Assembly (NCBI RefSeq): GCF_023667495.1 | Contig: NZ_JAMOZL010000006.1 | Coordinates: 1 to 64,000 of the forward strand | Reading direction: 5' to 3' | Origin: Dyadobacter sp. MSC1_007 | GTDB taxonomy: Bacteria > Bacteroidota > Bacteroidia > Cytophagales > Spirosomataceae | DNA length: 64,000 nt | Shown here: one piece after another, positions 26,399 through 34,336 of the stretch | How the letters are laid out: each line of letters opens with the position of its first letter | How positions within the stretch are numbered: the first letter of the stretch is position 1 | Made by a program: the position numbers and the translations under genes | Notes under the pieces: generated by a model | Seen by the model: the letters and a program-made list of their open reading frames with translations, nothing else | Databases searched by the model: none | What the model was told of the DNA's origin: nothing

Positions 26399-27091
26399 AT
26401 GAACAATAACGAATGGGTTACGACCCCTATATTGCCATGCAGCAACATTGGGGATACGCTTGCATTTTGGGAGAATCTGGGCTTTACGGTCACCTATCGG
26501 CAAGACCGTCCCTATCAGTACGGCGCAGTGGCCAGGAATGGGCATGAAATACATTTTGTGCGGGTAAAGGGAGCCGATTCCGGTTATACAGGCTGCCTGA
26601 TAAGGGTCACTGACGTGCAGGATGTGCATGTGCAGTTTTGTAAGAGCCTTAAAACACAGCTGGGAAGAGTGCCCTTCACGGGTGTACCGCGCATCTCGCG
26701 CATGAAACCCGGACAGAGCCGGTTCACGATCACGGACGTATCCGGGAACTCGGTGATTTGTGTAGAAATCGGTGAAAAAGACGAGCAGGATTTCGAGCAA
26801 TTGGAAAAGAAAAGTTGGACTCCCTTACAAAAGACGATCTTCCTGGCTTTGAGATTGCGGGATTTCAAGGAAGATTATGCTGCTGCCGCCAAGGTGCTTG
26901 ACAATGCATTAAGCCGGGCGGAAGAGGAGGCGCCCGCAGATAAGGCCGAGGGCTGGATCATGCGTTGGGAACTCGCCCGCGTGCTGGAAGAAAGTGAAAA
27001 GCAACGGCAGTGTGAAACTAACCTGGCGTCACTCGATCTGGACGCATTGGTGATTGAGGACCTCAAAAGAAAGCACTTGTGGCAGGAATAG
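26399..27091 (+). CDS. VOC family (glyoxalase/bleomycin-resistance-like) protein
   Basis: The 230-residue protein has one VOC domain in its first 125 residues (PILPCSNIGDTLAFWENLGF, NGHEIHFV, ITDVSGNSVICVEIG) and a helical C-terminal half with Glu/Lys-rich segments that looks TPR-like. The ATG at 26399 is chosen because the -7 box ends at 26374, so the ATG at 26372 would lie upstream of the transcript. It is divergent from HxlR. Bleomycin-resistance-like VOC proteins of this length bind or modify small molecules, and the ligand is unknown. Confidence 0.8.
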   Translation: MNNNEWVTTPILPCSNIGDTLAFWENLGFTVTYRQDRPYQYGAVARNGHEIHFVRVKGADSGYTGCLIRVTDVQDVHVQFCKSLKTQLGRVPFTGVPRISRMKPGQSRFTITDVSGNSVICVEIGEKDEQDFEQLEKKSWTPLQKTIFLALRLRDFKEDYAAAAKVLDNALSRAEEEAPADKAEGWIMRWELARVLEESEKQRQCETNLASLDLDALVIEDLKRKHLWQE

Positions 27092-27165
27092 CGGAAATAG
27101 GCACTTAGGTTAAAATCGGCATAGGATTGATTAAAACCAGAAATGTTTTCACAGGATCTTTCGGT

Positions 27166-27173
27166 TAATTTTG
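27166..27173 (+). promoter_or_regulatory. -7 box of the DUF885 gene
   Basis: TAATTTTG matches TAnnTTTG, 32 bases before the ATG at 27205. Confidence 0.55.
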
Positions 27174-27204
27174 GTAAAATACAGTTCCGAAAATCCTGAG
27201 CCAC

Positions 27205-28998
27205 ATGAATTTTATTTACTCCGCGCGCCTCTGGTGCATTGTTTTGTTATTATCCGCCTTGACAGCCTTCCGGGCGCAGTCGCAAGCATCCAAAACTAAA
27301 TTTAACCTATATGAACAGACCAGCGAGGTTGCCGGGCTGGTTATTCAGTATGCTCAGGACGTCAGGGCGGTCAGGTATTTTTATGGTCCGATGCCGACGG
27401 GCGGTCGGGGTGGGCAGAACAATGCTTCAACATTAAACTCGCCTGAACAGCGTAAACGGCTCAGGGATATCGATCAGCAGTATCTCGGCAAGCTTAATAA
27501 ACTGGATTTCAACTCAATGAGCATTTATGGCAAGGTGGATTGTACTTTGTTAAAAAAGAACATTGAGGATCACTTGTTTACGCTTGACCAGGAAGAAAAG
27601 GAATACAATCTAATTACTAAATATATCCCTTTTGCAGACGGAATCTACGAGTTGGAAAAAGGCCGAAGAAGGGGCGCAACCGTCGATGGACAGGCAATAG
27701 CCGGGAAGCTGAACGATTTGTTAAAGGAAGTAAAAGCGTCGGAAGAAGCATTCAAAAAGCTTGAATCGATCGATATGCCGCTTTCACGCATGGGCGTGGA
27801 GGCTGTGGAGGGACTGGAAGCGCGGTTAAAAAGCACTTTTGAGTTTTATAACGGTTATGATCCGCTGTTTTCGTGGTGGGTGCCCAAGCCCTACAAGACG
27901 CTGGACAGCACGCTGCTGGCGTATTCAAAGGTCATCAAAGGCAAGGGTAAGCTGAATACCACGCAAAAACCAGATGCCAGCGGCATTAAGGGCGTACCAA
28001 TCGGGCGGGAAGAGTTGATCCGTCAGTTAGGGGCGGAGATGATCAGCTACACACCCGACGAACTCATTGAACTCGCCAATAAGGAATTTGCTTGGTGCGA
28101 TAAGGAGCTTTTGAAGGCCTCGGCAGAAATGGGTTTCGGAAAAGACTGGAAAAAGGCGCAGGAAAAGGTGAAAAACAGCTACGTAGCCGCGGGTACGCAG
28201 CCTGAACTGATCATGAAACTTTACAATGATGCCAAAGAATTTATACTCAAAAACAATCTGATCGATTACCCGGAAATTGCCGACGAAACCTGGGGAATGC
28301 AGATGATGACGCCGGAAAGGCAGCTTATCAATCCGTTCTTTCTGGGTGGGCGCGACATTATAATCTCTTATCCAACCAATACGATGGCCCAAGAGGACAA
28401 GCTGATGAGCATGCGCGGTAACAATCCGTATTTCTCACGCTCCACAGTCCACCACGAACTTGTGCCCGGCCACCACCTGCAATATTATATGAATAGTCGT
28501 TACAAATCGTACCGCAGTGACTTCCGAACGCCGTTCTGGACAGAGGGCTGGGCATTGTACTGGGAGCTGTTGCTTTACGACAAAGGTTTCGCCAAAACGC
28601 CGGAAGAACGCATTGGTATGCTATTCTGGCGGATGCATCGCTGCGCCCGGATTATTTTCTCATTGAATTACCACCTCGGCAAATGGACGCCGCAGGAATG
28701 TATCGATTTCCTGGTGGACCGCGTCGGGCATGAACGAGCTAATGCGGAGGGTGAAGTAAGGCGCTCATTTGAAGGTAATTATAGTCCGCTGTATCAGGTG
28801 GCTTATCTTATTGGGGGCCTTCAATTGTTCAGTTTGAAAAACGAGCTGGTCGACAGCGGTAAAATGTCCTACAAACAATTCCACGACGCTGTCATGAAGG
28901 AGAACAACATGCCCATCGAAATGGTAAGGGCCACATTGATCAACCAGCCACTAAAACCCGACTTTAAAACGCAATGGAAGTTTTATCAGTTTAAGTAG
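27205..28998 (+). CDS. Exported DUF885 family metallopeptidase-like protein
   Basis: This 597-residue protein has a signal peptide (cut near AFRAQSQ) and the DUF885 motif VHHELVPGHHLQ at about residues 415-426, in which HE and HH are the likely zinc ligands and base. EGWALYWELL follows at about 448. DUF885 is related to the M3/M32-type gluzincin fold and several members behave as carboxypeptidases or lipid-linked peptidases. The M61 gene follows after 22 bases, which suggests a peptidase operon for peptide scavenging in the periplasm. Confidence 0.85.
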   Translation: MNFIYSARLWCIVLLLSALTAFRAQSQASKTKFNLYEQTSEVAGLVIQYAQDVRAVRYFYGPMPTGGRGGQNNASTLNSPEQRKRLRDIDQQYLGKLNKLDFNSMSIYGKVDCTLLKKNIEDHLFTLDQEEKEYNLITKYIPFADGIYELEKGRRRGATVDGQAIAGKLNDLLKEVKASEEAFKKLESIDMPLSRMGVEAVEGLEARLKSTFEFYNGYDPLFSWWVPKPYKTLDSTLLAYSKVIKGKGKLNTTQKPDASGIKGVPIGREELIRQLGAEMISYTPDELIELANKEFAWCDKELLKASAEMGFGKDWKKAQEKVKNSYVAAGTQPELIMKLYNDAKEFILKNNLIDYPEIADETWGMQMMTPERQLINPFFLGGRDIIISYPTNTMAQEDKLMSMRGNNPYFSRSTVHHELVPGHHLQYYMNSRYKSYRSDFRTPFWTEGWALYWELLLYDKGFAKTPEERIGMLFWRMHRCARIIFSLNYHLGKWTPQECIDFLVDRVGHERANAEGEVRRSFEGNYSPLYQVAYLIGGLQLFSLKNELVDSGKMSYKQFHDAVMKENNMPIEMVRATLINQPLKPDFKTQWKFYQFK

Positions 28999-29020
28999 GC
29001 CAACATTTACAATCACTCCT

Positions 29021-30568
29021 ATGAAATTCATAAAAACTCAATGGCTGGCTAGCTTACTTGTGCTTTGCTTCGGAGGTTCTGTGCCTGCGCAGAAAGCGGA
29101 ACCTATACGCTTCACCGTTTCGATGCCTGACCCGGCTAGCCATACTTTCCACGTAACCATGGATTTCAAGACAGGTGGAGGGGATAGCACATGGCTGAAA
29201 ATCCCTGATTGGCAGCCCGGGTATTATCAACTGATGGATTATGCGTCGAATATTGATAGGCTTGTTGTAAAGGACGAGGGCGGGAATGTTGTTCCATGGA
29301 AGAAATCCGGCAAAAATGGCTGGGTTATCGCTACAAAAGAGGCAAAGCGCCTGCTCCTGGAATATGATGTAAAAACCACCCGCAAGTTTGTCGCCACGAG
29401 TTATCTCGACTCTGAACATGGTTACATTACGCCTGTCAGTATGTTTTTGCATGAAGCAGGGAAGATTGCTACGCCTTCCGAAATTACCATTAAACCTTAC
29501 ACTGGCTGGACCCGCGTGGCTACCGGGCTGGATTCCATCGCAGCAAAACCGTTCACCTACGTCGCCCCGGATTTCGACGTATTGTACGATAGTCCATTTC
29601 TAGTCGGGAACCTCGAAGAACTGCCTGCATTTAAAGTAAAGGGCATCCCGCACCGGTTTATTGGTTACAAGCTCGGTAGTTTTGATAAGGCCAAGCTAAT
29701 GTCTGATATTCAGAAAATCGTCGAAAAGGCTTCTTCGCTCATTGGCGACATTCCTTACAAGCATTACACTTTCATCGCTATCGGCCCGGGACAGGGTGGC
29801 ATCGAGCATTTAAATTCAACAACTATCAGTTTCAGCGGCGACCAGCTCAATTCCCGGGGCTGGAACGGGATGCTGGGTTTCATTACGCACGAATATTTTC
29901 ACCATTACAACGTCAAACGCATCCGTCCTATCGAGCTCGGACCATTCGACTACGACAATGGGAGCAAAACCAATATGCTGTGGGTATCGGAAGGACTGAC
30001 CGTTTATTATGAGCCGGTTATCCTGCGCGAGGCCGGTTTAATGGAAGAAAAGGAATTTCTGGATTTTTTCAAAAATCACATCAGTAACGTCGAAACAAAG
30101 CCGGGGCGCCTGTTCCAGACACTGGCACAAGCAAGCGCCGAAACCTGGTCCGACGGCCCGTTCGGCCGGACTGGTGAAGCCGTGAACAAAACCATTTCCT
30201 ATTACCAAAAGGGCCCGGTAGTGGGGATGCTCTTCGATCTGGCCATCCGCCACGAAACCAAAAACAAACGTTCACTGGATGACGTGATGCGGAAACTTTA
30301 CCAGGATTTTTACATTAAGAAAGGCCGCGGCTTCACCGAAGAAGAATTAAGATCCACGATCGAGACGATCGCCGGAACGAAGCTGGATGAACTGTTCAGC
30401 TACATCTACACCACCGCCGAACCGGATTACAGGAAATACCTGGGGTACGCAGGTCTGGAAATCGATGTCACTACCGACAAGCACCTGGGGACGTTTGAGA
30501 TTAATAAAAAGGCGTCGGCAAGTGATTTGGAGCGGGAGATATTCAGGAGTTGGAGTCGGGGGCACTAG
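29021..30568 (+). CDS. M61 family (glycyl-aminopeptidase-like) metallopeptidase, short form
   Basis: This 515-residue exported protein has an M61 N-terminal beta domain (about 28-195), then a gluzincin domain with HEYFHHYN (zinc ligands His290 and His294, catalytic Glu291), and MLWVSEGLTVYYE with the third ligand Glu. Most Bacteroidota members are around 600 residues and carry a PDZ domain after the catalytic part. Here that domain seems to be missing, and the protein goes from YLGYAGLEIDV almost directly to a family-like end, LEREIFRSW. It pairs with the DUF885 gene upstream. Confidence 0.85.
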   Translation: MKFIKTQWLASLLVLCFGGSVPAQKAEPIRFTVSMPDPASHTFHVTMDFKTGGGDSTWLKIPDWQPGYYQLMDYASNIDRLVVKDEGGNVVPWKKSGKNGWVIATKEAKRLLLEYDVKTTRKFVATSYLDSEHGYITPVSMFLHEAGKIATPSEITIKPYTGWTRVATGLDSIAAKPFTYVAPDFDVLYDSPFLVGNLEELPAFKVKGIPHRFIGYKLGSFDKAKLMSDIQKIVEKASSLIGDIPYKHYTFIAIGPGQGGIEHLNSTTISFSGDQLNSRGWNGMLGFITHEYFHHYNVKRIRPIELGPFDYDNGSKTNMLWVSEGLTVYYEPVILREAGLMEEKEFLDFFKNHISNVETKPGRLFQTLAQASAETWSDGPFGRTGEAVNKTISYYQKGPVVGMLFDLAIRHETKNKRSLDDVMRKLYQDFYIKKGRGFTEEELRSTIETIAGTKLDELFSYIYTTAEPDYRKYLGYAGLEIDVTTDKHLGTFEINKKASASDLEREIFRSWSRGH

Positions 30569-30576
30569 TGGCATAG

Positions 30577-30963
30577 TCAAACAAGTTCCAATGACATAAT
30601 CCTTTCAAAATGCCTCTTGTTTAGTGTAGCAAGAGGCATTTTGTTGGAAACAGCGGTAGCCGCGATCAAAAGGTCTGGGAAAGCAATCTGTTTCCTTGCT
30701 TGCTTGAGTTTTGCATTAATGCATACGGCTTCATCTACAGAATACTCCGTGACTGGTATGACCTCAATATCCGCAAAAATCGAGTCCCAAAGTTCGAGTT
30801 GCAGATCCGTAGCTCCTGAATAAATTTCATACTTTGCTATTACCGATGTTGCGAACTTGAATTTTTGCTCTGCCAGCCTCATCCACTCAGTGCGGTCTCT
30901 ATTGGTCTTGCGATAATAATCGATTAGAATTGATGTGTCTACGAGCACTTTGGTTACCTCCAT
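30577..30963 (-). CDS. vapC: VapC-like PIN domain toxin
   Basis: This 128-residue PIN-domain protein has the four-element acidic site, with Asp9 in VLVDTSILIDYY, Glu46 in KYEIYSG, and Asp97 in FPDLLIAA, so it is probably an active ribonuclease that cuts tRNA or rRNA. It starts within the last 10 bases of the upstream antitoxin gene, a classic toxin-antitoxin arrangement. The 3' part of the coding region contains a perfect 14-bp inverted repeat (30606-30643). Confidence 0.88.
   Translation of the reverse strand: MEVTKVLVDTSILIDYYRKTNRDRTEWMRLAEQKFKFATSVIAKYEIYSGATDLQLELWDSIFADIEVIPVTEYSVDEAVCINAKLKQARKQIAFPDLLIAATAVSNKMPLATLNKRHFERIMSLELV
30606..30643. repeat. Perfect 14-bp inverted repeat inside the vapC-like gene
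   Basis: CAAAATGCCTCTTG (30606-30619) is the exact reverse complement of 30630-30643, with a 10-base loop. It lies in the last third of vapC and 38 bases after the stop of the convergent M61 gene. It may end transcription of the M61 gene or fold in the vapC mRNA. Confidence 0.85.
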
Positions 30964-31175
30964 TTCAAGAGCAACTTCCTATTGTTTTCGATGGTTTTGA
31001 TTTGCTCTTTTGTTGCGGTTGGCCCATTACGCAGTAAAGCAGCAAAGTCTGTATTTGACTGTTGCTTTTCCGCCTCGTTTTCAATAACTGCTTTCAATTT
31101 TTTTAATTGGGCAGCAGGCAATTTCTTGACAACGTCAACAAGCTGCTCAAAAGTCATATCCATCTTTACTTGCAT
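30954..31175 (-). CDS. Antitoxin of the VapBC-type module
   Basis: The 73-residue product starts MQVKMDMTFEQLVDVVKKLP and is mostly helical and charged (AAQLKKLKAVIENEAEK), ending NNRKLLLKW. It is not a typical AbrB-type VapB. The type resembles other short antitoxins found before PIN toxins in Bacteroidota and Cyanobacteria. It overlaps vapC by 10 bases. The longer frame to 31235 adds hydrophobic residues without family support, so I chose the ATG at 31175 (31163 is also possible). TTTGTTG (31183-31189) and CAACAAA (31219-31225) form a possible operator. Confidence 0.75.
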   Translation of the reverse strand: MQVKMDMTFEQLVDVVKKLPAAQLKKLKAVIENEAEKQQSNTDFAALLRNGPTATKEQIKTIENNRKLLLKWR

Positions 31176-31238
31176 AAGTTCATTTGTTGAAAGTGAGATT
31201 ACTACTAACACAAATTTGCAACAAAATACCACCAATAG

Positions 31239-32624
31239 CTACCCCCGCAACCCCTCCACATCCCTCACACTTTTCGCCAGTTCTTTCCCAAGCACCCTGT
31301 TGCCTGTTTCGGTTATCAAAAGGTTATCTTCGATACGGATTCCGGTGAAATCGCGGAATAATTCCAGTTTGTCGTAATCGATGAATTGAGATAGTTTGTT
31401 TTCGGCTTTCCAGCGGTCGATGAGGGTGGGGATGAGGTAAAGGCCTGGTTCTACGGTCAATACGAAGCCGGGCTCTAGAGCGCGGCCGAGGCGGAGGGAT
31501 TTCCAGCCAAATGCGGTGCCTTTCTGGAGATCATCGGTATAACCCACGTATTGTTCGCCCAGATTTTCCATGTCATGGACGTCCAGCCCCATCATGTGGC
31601 CCAACCCGCATTGGAAAAAGAGGGTGTGGACATCGTGCGCTACTGCTTCCGCGGGGTCGCCTTTCACGACACCCATTTGCTTCATACCTTCCACGAGCTT
31701 GGTCGAAGCAAGTTTGTGGACATCTTTAAATAAAACCCCTGGCTTGCAAGCCGCAATGGCCGCTTCCTGCGCTTGGAGCACGATTTCGTACATTTCCTTT
31801 TGTAATGTGGTAAATGTTTTGCCCACGGGAATGGTGCGCGTCAGGTCGCCGCAGTAGCGCATCGCAGTTTCCGCCCCGGCGTCGCAAAGCGCCATTTGAC
31901 CGTCGCGGATAGGCATATCTCGTACGTGCGGGTGCAGGATTTCGCCGTTGACGGTCAGGATAATAGGGTAGGAGATGTCGCCCCCTTGTGCAATGGCGAT
32001 GCTTTGGAGTTTGCCTGCAATTTCTTTTTCGGTCATCCCTGTGCGAGTGTTGCGCATGAAATCAAGATGCATGTCAATAGACGTGTTTACCGCCTTTTCG
32101 ATCTCAGTCACTTCTTCTTCCGACTTGTAGGAGCGCATACCCACAATGGCCTTAATCAGCGGTACAGAGGCTTTTTGACCGGCTTCGGCGGGAAATATAT
32201 GCAGCCACTCCTGCAATTTCAGATAATGCTCGTCGCGATAGGGAGGCAGGAAATGGACCGTTTGTTTGTTTTCCAAAGCATTCTTCAAAAAGCCTGCAAG
32301 GGCGTCAGATGGCCGTACTTTGGCTACGCCGACTTTTTCAGCCTTATCAATGAGAGATTCCTTAGGGCCTGTCCATACAATGTCGTCGATGGTCAGCTCG
32401 TCACCGAATATGATTTCAGTGTCATTATCAAGATCGATAACCGCATGCAGCGACGGGGCATCGAGGCCGAAGTAATATAGGAAAGTACTGTCCTGACGGA
32501 ACGGATATACGTTGTCGCGGTAATTCATACCGGTGTCCTCGTTGCCTAATAAAAGTATCAGACCGCTGCCTACTTTTTGTTTAAGCGCTTGTCTGCGGTT
32601 TAAGTATGTTGATCTTGAAAACAT
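31239..32624 (-). CDS. Aminopeptidase P family (M24B) Xaa-Pro peptidase
   Basis: This 461-residue protein has an N-terminal creatinase-like domain (about 1-160, MFSRSTYLNRRQAL, YFGLDAP) and a pita-bread M24 domain with the metal ligands in LCDAGAETAMRYCGDLTRT, LGHMMGLDVHD and VEPGLYL. It removes an N-terminal residue before proline, using two Mn/Zn ions in the cytoplasm. No signal peptide is present. The frame extends to 32696, but the ATG at 32624 matches the family start. It may aid peptide turnover together with the DUF885 and M61 peptidases nearby. Confidence 0.9.
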   Translation of the reverse strand: MFSRSTYLNRRQALKQKVGSGLILLLGNEDTGMNYRDNVYPFRQDSTFLYYFGLDAPSLHAVIDLDNDTEIIFGDELTIDDIVWTGPKESLIDKAEKVGVAKVRPSDALAGFLKNALENKQTVHFLPPYRDEHYLKLQEWLHIFPAEAGQKASVPLIKAIVGMRSYKSEEEVTEIEKAVNTSIDMHLDFMRNTRTGMTEKEIAGKLQSIAIAQGGDISYPIILTVNGEILHPHVRDMPIRDGQMALCDAGAETAMRYCGDLTRTIPVGKTFTTLQKEMYEIVLQAQEAAIAACKPGVLFKDVHKLASTKLVEGMKQMGVVKGDPAEAVAHDVHTLFFQCGLGHMMGLDVHDMENLGEQYVGYTDDLQKGTAFGWKSLRLGRALEPGFVLTVEPGLYLIPTLIDRWKAENKLSQFIDYDKLELFRDFTGIRIEDNLLITETGNRVLGKELAKSVRDVEGLRG

Positions 32625-32651
32625 TTGATGAAATGGTTTTGGAATGAAAAC

Positions 32652-32697
32652 AAAAAATTTGCCCACCGGGACAAATATATGTTCTCCGGTGAGCAAA
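32652..32697 (-). terminator. Rho-independent terminator of the susC/susD operon
   Basis: TTTGCCCACCGG (32658-32669) and CCGGTGAGCAAA (32686-32697) pair with one mismatch. On the minus strand the stem is followed by six T (complement of 32652-32657). It lies 34 bases after the SusD stop. Confidence 0.85.
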
Positions 32698-32730
32698 ACA
32701 GAAATTACCTAACCCAAATTAATGTCAAAA

Positions 32731-34314
32731 TCAGTATCCGAGGTTTTGTTTCAGGTTGGGGTTTTTATCAATCTCGTTTTGCGGGATCGGGAATAAAGCC
32801 CTTTGTGCTCCCTGCGGACGGTGGTTGAACCACTTTTTGGTTTCATATACCCCAAACCGGATCAAATCCTGGCGACGGTGTGCCTCAGCGGCAAACTCCC
32901 AGCCCAGCTCATCAAGAAACCTGCCGAACTGGATGTCGTCTCCGCCCTGACGTTCGATAATGCTGCCGTCCGCGGCCTGATAGCCGTAATTGTATTTGCT
33001 GCCTTTTGCCAGATCAGCCGCCGTAACAGTAGCTTTGGCCGGATTAGCTTTGAATGCCCGCTGGCGCACCTCCGTCACGATCGTTGCAGCTTCGGCCGCC
33101 TTTCCGGTCCTCAGCAATGCCTCGGCTTTGATCAGCAGCACATCAGCATACCTTAAAAAAGGAAAATCGTTATCGAGACTGCCGGTTGCATTTGGTTTGA
33201 TCTTGTATTTCCCGATCCGATAACCGTCCGAAGAACTGGTCTTGTCCATACCAGGCACCGTTTTGCTGTAAGTGATCACGACAGCTCCCGTGGCGGCACT
33301 TTTTTGCGGTCCCATGATCCAGGTATCGGCCAATCGTCCGTCCTGTGCGTCGTAAGTATCGATAAACTGCGGCACGGCGCAGTTGCCGCCCCATGGCCCG
33401 GCATTCATCGGGTATACTGCACGGCTCAATGGATCGAGCGTTTTCATGTGTATCTGGTTTCCAGTCCCATAGATCTCATCGTAAGGGATAGAGAAAATGA
33501 TCTCCTTCGAGTTGAAATTGGTCCAGGTAAAAACATCCGAATAATTGGCATCCAGCGCATATTTACCGCTTTTGATCACATCATCGGCCTGCTCAATAGC
33601 TTTTGCCCACTGCGCTGTGCCGGTATAAACCTGTGCATTGAGATAGATTTTGGCAAGCAGCGTCTTAGCGCCCCATTTGTTCAACTGCCCGTAGGTAGTG
33701 GTCGCATTCTCGCTCAGGTTTGGAAGTGCTTCGGTTAATTCTTTTACCACAAAATCATAAACCTCCTTGCGCGAGCTTTGTTTGGGAAGGTTAACATCCT
33801 TAAAATCAGTCACGATGGGCACATTGCCGTGATTATCAAGCAAAAGATAATAACCAAATGCGCGCACTGCCCGAAGCTCTGCGATCGTAGCCTCTTTGCC
33901 TGTGGCGATGGGAAGATCCCCGTCCTCAATCTGCGAAAGCACACGGTTTACAGTGGTAATGCTGCGGAATGCGCTTTGCCAGGCGTTTTCGGGTTGCCAT
34001 TGCAGCGACGTCCAGGTGTGCTGGTGCATCCGCCGGTAAGTACCGCCATCGTCCCAGCCATTGGGGCGGACTGGCGTGATAATAGCGTCCGCGGCTTCCT
34101 CCTGCAAGTCGAAATAACCCTGCCAGCCGAGCATAAGGCCACGGAGCGAGGCATAAACGGGTGCGATAATGGCAGGCAAGTCCTTTTCGGTAGGCTGATA
34201 GCTGCTGCCCAAAACTTCGGAATACACTTCCTCATTCAGATCGGTGCATGAGTAAAGTGGCGCCCCGCTTAGTAATCCTGCGAGGATAATGTATCGGATA
34301 TTGCTGTTTTTCAT
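32731..34314 (-). CDS. RagB/SusD family nutrient uptake lipoprotein
   Basis: This 527-residue lipoprotein has a signal peptide ending in LYSC (lipobox, about residue 23) and the SusD TPR-like fold, with the typical FLRYADVLLIKAEALLRTG and ELGWEFAAEAHRRQDLIRFG segments and the C-terminal RALFPIPQNEIDKNPNLKQNLGY. It sits over its SusC partner and binds extracellular ligand. It starts 22 bases after the SusC gene and is the last gene of the operon. The substrate cannot be told from sequence. The neighbouring peptidase and ThuA/dehydrogenase genes make a peptide or sugar-derived ligand possible. Confidence 0.92.
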   Translation of the reverse strand: MKNSNIRYIILAGLLSGAPLYSCTDLNEEVYSEVLGSSYQPTEKDLPAIIAPVYASLRGLMLGWQGYFDLQEEAADAIITPVRPNGWDDGGTYRRMHQHTWTSLQWQPENAWQSAFRSITTVNRVLSQIEDGDLPIATGKEATIAELRAVRAFGYYLLLDNHGNVPIVTDFKDVNLPKQSSRKEVYDFVVKELTEALPNLSENATTTYGQLNKWGAKTLLAKIYLNAQVYTGTAQWAKAIEQADDVIKSGKYALDANYSDVFTWTNFNSKEIIFSIPYDEIYGTGNQIHMKTLDPLSRAVYPMNAGPWGGNCAVPQFIDTYDAQDGRLADTWIMGPQKSAATGAVVITYSKTVPGMDKTSSSDGYRIGKYKIKPNATGSLDNDFPFLRYADVLLIKAEALLRTGKAAEAATIVTEVRQRAFKANPAKATVTAADLAKGSKYNYGYQAADGSIIERQGGDDIQFGRFLDELGWEFAAEAHRRQDLIRFGVYETKKWFNHRPQGAQRALFPIPQNEIDKNPNLKQNLGY

Positions 34315-34336
34315 TGTTTTCAGAAGAAAAAGTGGA

